A stretch of DNA of 6,678 bases from Phyllobacteriaceae bacterium (GCA_024645155.1 JAHEGF010000094.1:4605-11282), one strand, 5' to 3'; positions 1 through 6,678 are shown, counted from the first letter of the stretch. Notes: generated from the letters alone by a model not told the origin. Numbers and translations are program-made.

Positions 1-1764
1 GATCAGGCGCGGTCGGTCTACAGCCTTGACCGCAACGGTTTTCAGCGCCTGATGAACCAGCAGGCAGCCGGGCGGGCTCTTGCCGGCGCGTGGTTGCTGC
101 GCATCGACGGAACCGTGGTTGTCGATGCCGGGATATCCGGCAGTGAGCGGTTGCCGCAAGCGCCCCCGCAGGCAATCGAGACCGCATCCGATGGCAAACC
201 TGTTCTCATTCCGCCGCGAACCCGTAATCTGGTTGGTGCAATTATCAAGCTGCGTGAAATCAGCGATCTTTACCTCTACACAATCCGTCCGGTAGATCCG
301 AAAATCCTCGAAACACAGCGCATAATGCGCGAAAATACCCGTGAATATCAGGGGCTGGAAGCGAACCGTTTCAACACCCAGATCGCCTTTGCATTGTTGT
401 ATATCTGCCTGACGCTGATCGTATTGTTGTCGGCCATCTGGACAGCTATCGCCGTAGCCGACCGTCTGGTTCGCCCGATCCGTCAATTGATCGGAGCCGC
501 CGATGAAGTAGCCGCCGGCAACCTTGATGCCGCCGTGCCGGTGCGTTCATCAGACGGGGATGTCGGTGCGTTGGCCAACACGTTCAACAACATGACTTCG
601 GAGTTGAAGTCGCAACGCGAGGAACTGTTGGCTGCCAAGGATCAGATCGACGAGCGCCGGCGATTCTCCGAAGCCGTCCTGTCAGGTGTGACTGCCGGCG
701 TTATTGGCGTCGATCCTCAAGGGAGGATCACCATCGTGAACCGGTCTGCAATGACCATGTTCGACACCATCGACAGTGATTCGGTCGGCAAGAAACTCGT
801 AACGCTGTTGCCGCAAGTCGGGATAATATTCGATGCCGCTCAAGGGAGTGGACGGGTCGTCCATCGCGAACAGGTAAGCTTTTTCTCCTATGGCACCGAA
901 CGCACTTACAATGTCCAGATCACAGTTGAGGACGCCGGTGAAGCAGAGCATTCCTTTGTTGTGACAATCGATGACATCTCCGACCTCGTTGTTGCGCAGA
1001 GATCGTCCGCCTGGGCCGATGTCGCACGGCGCATTGCCCACGAAATCAAGAACCCGTTGACGCCAATTCAATTGTCGGCCGAGCGCATCAAGCGCCGCTA
1101 CGGGAAGGTGATTGGCGAGGACCGTGCTGTTTTCGACCAATGCACGGACACGATTATTCGCCAGGTAGGCGACATCGGGCGCATGGTCGACGAATTCTCG
1201 GCATTTGCCAGGATGCCGAAACCGGAAATGAAGGTTATGGATTTGCGCGAGACGCTGCGTGAGGCTTCGTTTCTGGTCGAATTGGGCCGGGATGACATCA
1301 AGTTCATCCGCGACTTCGGCAATGAACCGCTCATCGGGACATTTGACAGCCGCCTGATTGGCCAGGCTGTCGGCAACGTTATCAAGAACGCGGCCGAGGC
1401 CATCGACGGCGCCGATTCCGCCACCATGGAAAATGGCGGCATTATCAAGGTTACCGCTTCGCGAACAGGCAATGAGCTGGTTGTCGACGTCATGGACAAT
1501 GGCAAGGGCCTGCCGCGCGAAAACCGCCAGCGGCTCCTGGAACCTTACATGACCACCCGGCTGAAAGGCACCGGCCTTGGACTGGCGATCGTCAAAAAGA
1601 TTGTTGAAGAGCATCACGGGCGGATTGAATTGCACGATGCGCCAGAGGAGATTTCGGGAGGGCAGGGTGCAATGATCCGGATGGTATTTCCGGCGGCTGT
1701 GAGTGAAGACGAGAAATTGCCCGATGACCGGCATTCATCGGCACCTGTGAGTGAAAAGGCGTAA
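1..1764 (+). CDS. ntrY: NtrY nitrogen-regulation sensor histidine kinase (5' end missing)
   Basis: Membrane-bound sensor kinase that autophosphorylates on histidine and passes the phosphate to NtrX. The reading frame is open from base 1, so the start lies upstream; 587 residues are visible, against roughly 750 in the family, so the N-terminal membrane helices are missing. In visible-residue numbering: end of the periplasmic sensor part (1-125), a transmembrane helix (about 128-151), HAMP (about 152-206, with the LVRPIRQLIGAADEV signature), PAS (about 221-330), and HisKA with the H-box RRIAHEIKNPLTPIQL and phospho-acceptor His347. The ATPase domain has an N-box (NVIKNAAEA, 459-467), a G1 box (DNGKG, 499-503) and a G2 box (GTGLGL, 523-528). 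All catalytic motifs are intact. The HEIKNPLTPIQLSAERIKRRYG-type H-box and the membrane-HAMP-PAS order fit NtrY rather than soluble NtrB. It ends one base before ntrX. The signal sensed cannot be read from sequence; studied relatives implicate nitrogen and low-oxygen/redox control. Confidence 0.96.
   Translation, partial: DQARSVYSLDRNGFQRLMNQQAAGRALAGAWLLRIDGTVVVDAGISGSERLPQAPPQAIETASDGKPVLIPPRTRNLVGAIIKLREISDLYLYTIRPVDPKILETQRIMRENTREYQGLEANRFNTQIAFALLYICLTLIVLLSAIWTAIAVADRLVRPIRQLIGAADEVAAGNLDAAVPVRSSDGDVGALANTFNNMTSELKSQREELLAAKDQIDERRRFSEAVLSGVTAGVIGVDPQGRITIVNRSAMTMFDTIDSDSVGKKLVTLLPQVGIIFDAAQGSGRVVHREQVSFFSYGTERTYNVQITVEDAGEAEHSFVVTIDDISDLVVAQRSSAWADVARRIAHEIKNPLTPIQLSAERIKRRYGKVIGEDRAVFDQCTDTIIRQVGDIGRMVDEFSAFARMPKPEMKVMDLRETLREASFLVELGRDDIKFIRDFGNEPLIGTFDSRLIGQAVGNVIKNAAEAIDGADSATMENGGIIKVTASRTGNELVVDVMDNGKGLPRENRQRLLEPYMTTRLKGTGLGLAIVKKIVEEHHGRIELHDAPEEISGGQGAMIRMVFPAAVSEDEKLPDDRHSSAPVSEKA
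1697..1755 (+). repeat. short in-frame direct repeat at the ntrY 3' end
   Basis: CTGTGAGTGAA occurs at 1697-1707 and again at 1745-1755, 48 bases (16 codons) apart and in the same frame, encoding VSED and VSEK in the charged C-terminal tail of NtrY. The second copy runs into the ntrX ribosome site. It may be a slippage duplication or chance; an 11-base match somewhere in a window this size is not surprising. Confidence 0.35.
1754..1759 (+). promoter_or_regulatory. ribosome binding site that decides the ntrX start
   Basis: AAAAGG lies inside the last codons of ntrY, 6 bases before the ATG at 1766. This spacing supports ATG 1766 as the ntrX start over the in-frame GTG at 1751, which would overlap ntrY and add MKRRN ahead of the usual MAxDILIVDDE receiver start. 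Confidence 0.6.
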
Positions 1765-1765
1765 C

Positions 1766-3127
1766 ATGGCATCCGACATACTGATCGTGGATGACGAGGA
1801 AGATATCCGCGAGCTTGTGGCAGGCATATTGAGTGACGAAGGTCATGAAACCCGGACCGCGCGTGACAGTGACAGCGCCCTGGCCGCAATCAGTGATCGC
1901 GTCCCGCGGCTGGTATTTCTCGATATCTGGCTGCAGGGCTCGAAGCTCGACGGGCTCGAATTACTGGACGAAATAAAGAAGATGCACCCGCAATTGCCCG
2001 TTGTCATGATTTCGGGGCATGGAAATATCGAGACAGCGGTTTCGGCGATACGCCGCGGCGCCTATGACTTCATTGAAAAGCCTTTCAAGTCTGACCGCCT
2101 GATACTGGTATGCGAACGCGCTTTGGAAACATCGCAACTGCGCCGCGAAGTCTCCGAGATGAAAAAACGTGGCGCCGAGACCAATGAGCTCATTGGCGGC
2201 TCGGCCGCCATGACTCAGTTGCGCCAAACGATCGAAAAAGTGGCGTCTACAAACAGCCGCGTCATGATCATTGGGCCGTCCGGTTCCGGCAAGGAACTGG
2301 TCGCCCGTGCAATTCATGCCGCTTCGCCGCGATCGGATGGCCCGTTCGTGCTGCTCAATGCCGCCGCAATCACTCCGGAGCGCATGGAAATCGAGCTCTT
2401 CGGTACCGAATCGAGTGGTAGCGCACGAAAGATCGGTGCCCTCGAAGAAGCCCATCGCGGAATACTTTTCCTTGACGAGATCGGCGATATGCCGCGCGAG
2501 ACACAAAACAAGGTATTGCGGGTTCTCGTTGACCAGCAGTTTGAGCGGGTGGGCGGAACCAAGCGGGTAAAAGTCGATGTGCGTATCCTGTCGTCCACTT
2601 CTAAGAACCTGGAAGGCCTGATCTCCGATGGAAAGTTCCGCGAAGATCTCTATCATCGTCTGGCCGTGGTTCCGGTATTCGTTCCGGGTCTTGCGGAGCG
2701 CCGGGAGGATATTCCGTATCTTGTTGATCATTTCATGAAGCGCATTGGCGAGCAGGCCGGCATCAAGATACGCCGGATTGGTGACGATGCGCTTGCTGTT
2801 CTGCAGGCCCATGATTGGCCGGGAAATGTTCGTCAGTTGCGTAACAATGTCGAACGGTTGATGATCCTTGTCCGCGGTGACGATGTGGAAGCGCCGATCA
2901 CTGCAGATTTGTTGCCGGCAGAAATCGGCGATGTCATGCCACGCGCGCCGTCTAATTCCGATCAGCACATCATGGCTTTGCCACTGCGTGAAGCCCGCGA
3001 GCATTTCGAGAAAGAATACCTCGCCGCCCAAATCAACCGGTTTGGCGGAAACATCTCCAAGACTGCGGAATTTGTCGGCATGGAGCGTTCCGCACTTCAC
3101 CGTAAACTCAAGTCACTCGGGATCTGA
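1766..3127 (+). CDS. ntrX: NtrX response regulator (receiver-AAA+-Fis), lacking GAFTGA
   Basis: DNA-binding response regulator partnered with NtrY; 453 residues, normal for the family. Receiver domain (1-120): acidic pocket Asp9/Asp10, phospho-acceptor Asp53, Ser83 and Lys105. AAA+ domain (about 142-370): Walker A GPSGSGKE (170-177), Walker B ILFLDEI (233-239), the GKFREDLYHRL arginine-finger region and the WPGNVRQLRNNVER sensor II motif. The C-terminal Fis-type helix-turn-helix covers about 410-453 (GGNISKTAEFVGMERSALHRKL). The loop that holds GAFTGA in sigma-54 activators reads GTESSGSARKIGALEEA here (213-229), so sigma-54 contact is unlikely; this is known for alphaproteobacterial NtrX. 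The receiver loop after Asp53 (IWLQGSKLDG) is two residues longer than the usual MPxxDG form and lacks its proline. ATG 1766 was chosen over GTG 1751 because of the ribosome site and the family N-terminus. It starts one base after the ntrY stop, suggesting translational coupling. The regulon cannot be read from this window. Confidence 0.96.
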   Translation: MASDILIVDDEEDIRELVAGILSDEGHETRTARDSDSALAAISDRVPRLVFLDIWLQGSKLDGLELLDEIKKMHPQLPVVMISGHGNIETAVSAIRRGAYDFIEKPFKSDRLILVCERALETSQLRREVSEMKKRGAETNELIGGSAAMTQLRQTIEKVASTNSRVMIIGPSGSGKELVARAIHAASPRSDGPFVLLNAAAITPERMEIELFGTESSGSARKIGALEEAHRGILFLDEIGDMPRETQNKVLRVLVDQQFERVGGTKRVKVDVRILSSTSKNLEGLISDGKFREDLYHRLAVVPVFVPGLAERREDIPYLVDHFMKRIGEQAGIKIRRIGDDALAVLQAHDWPGNVRQLRNNVERLMILVRGDDVEAPITADLLPAEIGDVMPRAPSNSDQHIMALPLREAREHFEKEYLAAQINRFGGNISKTAEFVGMERSALHRKLKSLGI

Positions 3128-3128
3128 A

Positions 3129-4505
3129 ATGCGCGTCATCATTTGTGGAGCAGGGCAGGTTGGATACGGTATCGCCGAGCGACTGGCCGCCGAAAACAAC
3201 GATGTTTCGGTAATCGATACCGAACCGGAGCTGATCCGCAATATCCAGGACAGTCTCGATGTTCGCGGATTTATCGGTCATGGAGCCCACCCAGATGTCC
3301 TGCAGGCAGCCGGTGCGCGCGAGGCGGACATGATCGTCGCCGTCACACTCTATGACGAGGTGAACATGGTGGCGTGCCAGGTGGCGCATTCGCTGTTTGA
3401 CGTTCCGACCAAAATTGCCCGGATTCGCGCCCAGTCATACCTGTTGCCGCACTACAGCGATCTGTTTTCCAGAGACAACATGCCGATCGACGTGATCATT
3501 TCGCCCGAACGTGAAGTCGCGGAAATGGTTTTGCGCCGCATCGCATTGCCCGGAGCAACCGATGTTGTCCGGTTTGCCGACGGCAAGATTATCATGGTTG
3601 CCATCGAGTGCCAGGAAGAATGCCCGGTAATCAACACGCCTTTGTCGCAGCTGAGTGACCTGTTTCCCGATCTGCCATCCACGGTTGTCGGCGTCGCCCG
3701 CAATGACAACCTGTTTATTCCCCATTCCACTGACCAGCTGATTGCCGGTGACCTTGCATACGTCGTCACAACCGAGGACCAGGTAAAACGCACGCTTGGC
3801 CTGTTTGGCCACGAGGAGCCCGAGGCAATACGCATCGTCATCGCCGGTGGAGGTAATATCGGGCTGTTTGTAGCCAATGCCATCGAAAAGGCTCAGGCGC
3901 GCACGAAGGTCAAGATCATAGAAAATGACCGTGTACGAGCGCTCCAGATTGCCGACCAGCTTCGCCACACGGTCGTTTTGCACGGCAGCGCCCTGGACCA
4001 GAAACTTTTGACGGAAGCCGACATTCAAAATGCCGACCTGCTTGTCGCGCTGACAAACAACGATCAGGTCAACATCCTGTCCAGCGTGATGGCCAAGAGG
4101 CTGGGCTGCAAATCAAACCTGTCGCTGGTCAACAACCCGGCATACCATGACTTCACCAAAACACTCGGCATAGATTCCACGGTAAATCCGCGTGCGGTTA
4201 CGATGTCACGGGTACTGCAACATGTGCGCCGCGGTCGGATCCGAGCCGTTCATTCCCTCCATCGCGGCGAAGCTGAAATCATTGAAGCCGAGGCCTTGGA
4301 AACGTCTCCGCTGGTTGGTACCGCGTTGCGCGATCTCGAACTGCCGGACGGAATGCGAATCGGTGCGATCTTGAGAAATGGAACGGTGATGCGGCCGCAG
4401 GGTGACATTCAGACGAAACCTGGCGACCGGATCGTGATTTTTGCGCTTGCGCAGGCGGTACGCCCGGTTGAACAGTTGTTCAGGGTCAGCCTGGAATTTT
4501 TCTGA
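3129..4505 (+). CDS. trkA: TrkA, NAD-binding regulatory subunit of Trk potassium uptake
   Basis: Cytoplasmic peripheral protein that gates the TrkH potassium channel by binding nucleotides. The product is 458 residues, the same length as E. coli TrkA. It has two RCK halves. The first Rossmann fold begins CGAGQVGYGIAE, with the glycines Gly7, Gly9 and Gly12 and the ribose-binding acid Asp30, followed by HPDVLQAAGAREADMIVAV and the DEVNMVACQ stretch. The second begins AGGGNIG (glycines 240-245), with Glu at the end of its second strand (KIIEND) and NADLLVALTNNDQVNI. Each half carries a TrkA-C lobe (about 140-225 and 370-455). The frame stays open upstream to 2868 inside ntrX, but the ATG at 3129 gives the family start MRVIICGAG. 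A weak GGGA ribosome site sits at 3119-3122, and the ATG comes one base after the ntrX stop (TGAaATG), so translation probably depends on ribosomes finishing ntrX. No missing motifs seen. Confidence 0.97.
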   Translation: MRVIICGAGQVGYGIAERLAAENNDVSVIDTEPELIRNIQDSLDVRGFIGHGAHPDVLQAAGAREADMIVAVTLYDEVNMVACQVAHSLFDVPTKIARIRAQSYLLPHYSDLFSRDNMPIDVIISPEREVAEMVLRRIALPGATDVVRFADGKIIMVAIECQEECPVINTPLSQLSDLFPDLPSTVVGVARNDNLFIPHSTDQLIAGDLAYVVTTEDQVKRTLGLFGHEEPEAIRIVIAGGGNIGLFVANAIEKAQARTKVKIIENDRVRALQIADQLRHTVVLHGSALDQKLLTEADIQNADLLVALTNNDQVNILSSVMAKRLGCKSNLSLVNNPAYHDFTKTLGIDSTVNPRAVTMSRVLQHVRRGRIRAVHSLHRGEAEIIEAEALETSPLVGTALRDLELPDGMRIGAILRNGTVMRPQGDIQTKPGDRIVIFALAQAVRPVEQLFRVSLEFF

Positions 4506-4529
4506 TCAGTTGCGACAGGCAGGGGGTAT

Positions 4530-4533
4530 GGAG
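4530..4533 (+). promoter_or_regulatory. ribosome binding site for trkH
   Basis: GGAG sits 5 bases before the trkH ATG at 4539, within the 33-base gap after trkA. A purine-rich AGGGGG at 4521-4526 lies further upstream, 12 bases from the ATG. No hairpin or terminator is visible in this gap. Confidence 0.55.
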
Positions 4534-4538
4534 CAGCA

Positions 4539-6011
4539 ATGACCGGGGTCATATTCTTTGTCGCTGCGGCTATTTCGTTCTTGTCCCTTGCTCTGATTCT
4601 TCCGGTTGGCCTGGCATTGGCGACCAGCAGCGACCTGGCGACCGTGAATCTGTCCATTCTGGCTGTTCTCAGTATTTTTGCATCAACTCTGGTCCTGGCA
4701 GCCGTTTCCGAACGTGTCCATGGCATGAACCGGGTACAAAGCCTTCTCGCCGTCGTGGTCCTTTGGTTGCTGGTGCCGATTGTTGGCTCGCTTCCGTTTG
4801 TCGTCACCGGAACCACGCCCTTGGGAACGGCATTGTTTGAAGCCTATTCCGGCCTGACAACAACAGGAGCCACAACGTTCGTCAATCCGGCGGACCTGCC
4901 ATTGCCATTGCGGTTTTGGCGTTCGGAACTTGAATGGATTGGCGGGTTTTTTACTCTGGTTTGCGTGCTGCACATCCTGGCGCCTGCCGGGATTGGTGGA
5001 ATGCCGAGGGCCGGAGGCCGCTTTGTCCGCGGCGAACAGGAACTGACCGCTCATCTCGATCTGGTCCGGCTTCGATCCTTGTTCATGCAGTATTTGCTGA
5101 TAACAATCATGATTGCGCTGTTTCTGGTTCTCACCGGTCTCGACGCGATCACGGCTCTGATGTTAGCAATGCTCGCCATTTCAACGGGCGGATTTGTCCC
5201 CCTCGAACAACCGCTGGACCTTGCGATTGGGCAAGGTGCCGTTTTGGTGATGGCCATCGGCTTCGCACTCGGTGCAACGTGCCTGTTCTGGCAAAACTAT
5301 TCGTTAAAGGATTTTCGCGGTTTTGTTCGCAGGAACCAGGAAGCCATCTGGATCTTTCGTATTATTGCGGTGCTCGCGGCTATCTATGGTTTTCTTCTTC
5401 ACGGTGCTGCGGGAACCACCGGTTTGTGGGGGGCTTTCACAGCGCTCAATGAAGGGTTTTTCACCGCTGCATCCCTCGTGTCGACGTCCGGCGTACAAAC
5501 GCGAGCCGGCGTGATCGGCCTGCTTCCCTCGCTCCTGGTAGTCTACATCATTCTCAACGGCGCCAGCATCTTTTCCACTTCCAGCGGCATCAAGCTTTAC
5601 CGGATTGCCGGGATGTTTGTTCAGGCGCGCCGCGAGCTTGAACTTCTGGTGTATCCGAGCAGTGTCGGTACCATGCGCATCAGTGGTGTGCCAATGGATC
5701 AGAAATCAGCCAGGATGGCGTGGACCGTGTTTGTCCTTGCCACCGCGACGATCGTGGGTTCGGCATTTTTGATCTGCGCACTGGACGCGGATTTTGAGGC
5801 TGCATTTATTGCATCAGTCGCATTGTTTTCCAACGCGGGACCGGTTTACACCGCCTTGATACCGCTGGGTGCGGATGTCGCCTCCTGGCCCACCTATGCT
5901 GATCTCAGCGGATTGGCGATGTTTGGTGCCGTGCTGACAATGCTTTTGGGCCGTCTGGAAGTGCTGGTCGTTTTGGCGGCATTCAACTTTGCCTATTGGG
6001 TCAACCGCTAG
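4539..6011 (+). CDS. trkH: TrkH-family potassium uptake channel subunit
   Basis: Inner-membrane potassium-conducting subunit that works with TrkA; 490 residues, close to E. coli TrkH (483). The protein is strongly hydrophobic, with membrane segments around 3-28, 36-58, 69-90, 131-153, 180-200, 231-250, 270-290, 325-345, 393-415 and 455-485. Four re-entrant filter loops are seen: SGLTTTGA (104-111), STGGF (215-219), STSG (315-318) and SNAGP (431-435). Each keeps its filter glycine (Gly110, Gly217 or 218, Gly318, Gly434). The C-terminal LGRLEVLVVLAAFNFAYW matches the family's LGRLE ending. Deviations from the canonical form: the intramembrane gate loop reads STSSGIK (346-352) where STGGGIK is usual, and the segment after the first filter reads WIGGFF (133-138) rather than WxGGxG. 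These may be lineage features. It directly follows trkA by 33 bases, completing a two-gene transporter, with 23 bases before dat. TrkG or KtrB are alternative family names, but the length, ten or so membrane segments and adjacency to trkA favour TrkH. Confidence 0.93.
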   Translation: MTGVIFFVAAAISFLSLALILPVGLALATSSDLATVNLSILAVLSIFASTLVLAAVSERVHGMNRVQSLLAVVVLWLLVPIVGSLPFVVTGTTPLGTALFEAYSGLTTTGATTFVNPADLPLPLRFWRSELEWIGGFFTLVCVLHILAPAGIGGMPRAGGRFVRGEQELTAHLDLVRLRSLFMQYLLITIMIALFLVLTGLDAITALMLAMLAISTGGFVPLEQPLDLAIGQGAVLVMAIGFALGATCLFWQNYSLKDFRGFVRRNQEAIWIFRIIAVLAAIYGFLLHGAAGTTGLWGAFTALNEGFFTAASLVSTSGVQTRAGVIGLLPSLLVVYIILNGASIFSTSSGIKLYRIAGMFVQARRELELLVYPSSVGTMRISGVPMDQKSARMAWTVFVLATATIVGSAFLICALDADFEAAFIASVALFSNAGPVYTALIPLGADVASWPTYADLSGLAMFGAVLTMLLGRLEVLVVLAAFNFAYWVNR

Positions 6012-6023
6012 TCACAGCAAAAA

Positions 6024-6029
6024 GAGGAG
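6024..6029 (+). promoter_or_regulatory. strong ribosome binding site for dat
   Basis: GAGGAG, 5 bases before the ATG at 6035, in the 23-base gap after trkH. It is the best Shine-Dalgarno match in the window and fixes the dat start. No terminator precedes it. Confidence 0.75.
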
Positions 6030-6034
6030 CGACA

Positions 6035-6678
6035 ATGTCGCGTATTGCTTATGTCAACGGCCGGTATCTGCCACATCGCGATGCCGTCATTCATGTCGAG
6101 GATCGTGGATACCAGTTTGCTGATGGTGTCTACGAAGTCTGTGAGGTTGCTAAGGGTTTTATCATCGACATGACCCGGCACCTCTTGCGGCTCGAACGTT
6201 CCTTGAGCGAGTTGCAGATCGCGCAACCATTGGAGCCGCGCGCGCTGAAAACCGTCATTCGCGAAGTGGTGCGCCGAAACGGTGTTCATGATGGTCTGGT
6301 TTATCTTCAGGTTACCAGAGGTGTCGCCAGGCGCGATCACGTATTCCCGCCGCCCGGAACACGTCCGGCACTGGTGGTTACCGCAAAACGGGTCAGTCCC
6401 GCAGCAAATCGGGCAAAAGCGGCAAAGGGAGTCGGCGTGATAACAGTGCCTGACAATCGCTGGGACCGCGTCGATATCAAGTCGGTCAGCCTGCTGCCAA
6501 ATGCGATGGCGCGCCAGCAGGCACGTGAATCAGGCGCCTATGAGGCGTGGTTCGTGGACGAGGGCGGTAAGGTAACGGAGGGCGCGGCAACCAACGCGTG
6601 GATCATCACGGCCGATGGAACTCTGGTGACAAGACCCGCTGAGCACGGAATTCTGCGCGGGATAACGCGAACCGGTAT
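6035..6678 (+). CDS. dat: D-amino-acid aminotransferase, class IV (3' end missing)
   Basis: Cytoplasmic pyridoxal-phosphate enzyme that transfers amino groups between D-amino acids and 2-oxo acids, mainly D-alanine plus 2-oxoglutarate to D-glutamate plus pyruvate, supplying cell-wall precursors. The window ends inside the gene after 214 whole codons; the family is about 280-290 residues. The start MSRIAYVNGRYLPHRDAVIHVEDRG is typical of the fold. Key residues visible: Tyr33 in YQFADGVYEV, the Arg100/His102 carboxylate-binding pair in TRGVARRDHVFP, the cofactor lysine Lys149 in WDRVDIKS, and the cofactor-contacting Glu182 in VTEGAATN. The Arg-x-His pair and Tyr33 match Bacillus D-amino-acid aminotransferase and argue against branched-chain aminotransferase (ilvE) or aminodeoxychorismate lyase (pabC) of the same fold. 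It lies 23 bases after trkH; in related bacteria dat is followed by hfq and hflX, which would be just outside the window. Substrate range is inferred. Confidence 0.9.
   Translation, partial: MSRIAYVNGRYLPHRDAVIHVEDRGYQFADGVYEVCEVAKGFIIDMTRHLLRLERSLSELQIAQPLEPRALKTVIREVVRRNGVHDGLVYLQVTRGVARRDHVFPPPGTRPALVVTAKRVSPAANRAKAAKGVGVITVPDNRWDRVDIKSVSLLPNAMARQQARESGAYEAWFVDEGGKVTEGAATNAWIITADGTLVTRPAEHGILRGITRTG

Noticed and set aside
891..905. TGGCAC sequence resembling half of a sigma-54 promoter
   Set aside because: It lies inside ntrY and lacks the matching TTGC element at the required spacing.
682..1734. 350-residue open frame on the minus strand opposite ntrY
   Set aside because: Lies wholly antisense to the kinase domains, has no recognisable domain or ribosome site, and its length is explained by GC-rich codon bias in the real gene.
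1751..1765. GTG at 1751 as an alternative ntrX start
   Set aside because: It would overlap ntrY by 14 bases and add MKRRN before the family's usual N-terminus; the ATG at 1766 has a well-spaced AAAAGG.
1961..3100. 379-residue open frame on the minus strand opposite ntrX
   Set aside because: Antisense to a gene with fully conserved motifs; the translation resembles no family I know, and there is no promoter or ribosome site.
2868..3128. N-terminal extension of trkA into ntrX
   Set aside because: The extra 87 codons overlap the NtrX DNA-binding domain in another frame; starting at 3129 gives exactly the E. coli TrkA length and start.
3435..4028. 197-residue open frame on the minus strand opposite trkA
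   Set aside because: Shadow of trkA, with low-complexity content typical of antisense translation.
4528..4542. Four-codon ORF (MEQQ) overlapping the trkH start as ATGA, a possible coupling leader
   Set aside because: Its only Shine-Dalgarno candidate, AGGGGG, is one base from its ATG, too close to work; probably chance.
4934..5452. 172-residue + strand frame inside trkH
   Set aside because: Out of frame with trkH, rich in Arg, Ser and Cys, and lacks the hydrophobic pattern of the real frame.
6008..6340. 110-residue minus-strand frame opposite dat
   Set aside because: Antisense shadow of the conserved aminotransferase start, with no supporting motif.

Overview
The window looks like a conserved chromosomal core locus of an alphaproteobacterium, probably Hyphomicrobiales or a near relative. 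The lineage call rests on the gene order ntrY-ntrX-trkA-trkH-dat, on NtrX having no GAFTGA loop, and on the moderately GC-rich codon usage that is uniform across all five genes. I cannot name a genus. I see no mobile elements, tRNA or rRNA genes, CRISPR arrays or foreign-looking segments, and both ends of the window cut through genes.

Layout: (1) 1-1764, the 3' part of ntrY, a membrane sensor histidine kinase, with transmembrane helix, HAMP, PAS, HisKA and ATPase domains visible. (2) 1766-3127, ntrX, its cognate response regulator, with receiver, AAA+ and Fis-type DNA-binding domains. (3) 3129-4505, trkA, the cytoplasmic NAD-binding regulatory subunit of a Trk potassium transporter. (4) 4539-6011, trkH, the potassium-conducting membrane subunit. 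(5) 6035-6678, the 5' part of dat, a D-amino-acid aminotransferase, cut by the window end. All five are on the + strand. The gaps between them are 1, 1, 33 and 23 bases, with no terminator-like hairpin, so they read as one transcription unit. The longest gene-free stretch is 33 bases.

How they fit together: NtrY probably senses a signal at the membrane (nitrogen, redox or envelope state in studied relatives) and phosphorylates NtrX at Asp53. NtrX, lacking the sigma-54 contact loop, probably acts on ordinary promoters. TrkA and TrkH form a complete low-affinity potassium uptake system. Dat interconverts D-alanine and D-glutamate for cell-wall precursors. In relatives ntrB-ntrC usually lie upstream and hfq-hflX downstream; neither pair is visible here.

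I found no new biological system. The points most worth a second look are the GAFTGA-less NtrX with an enlarged receiver loop, several non-canonical residues in conserved TrkH positions, and the tight coupling of a two-component system to potassium uptake.
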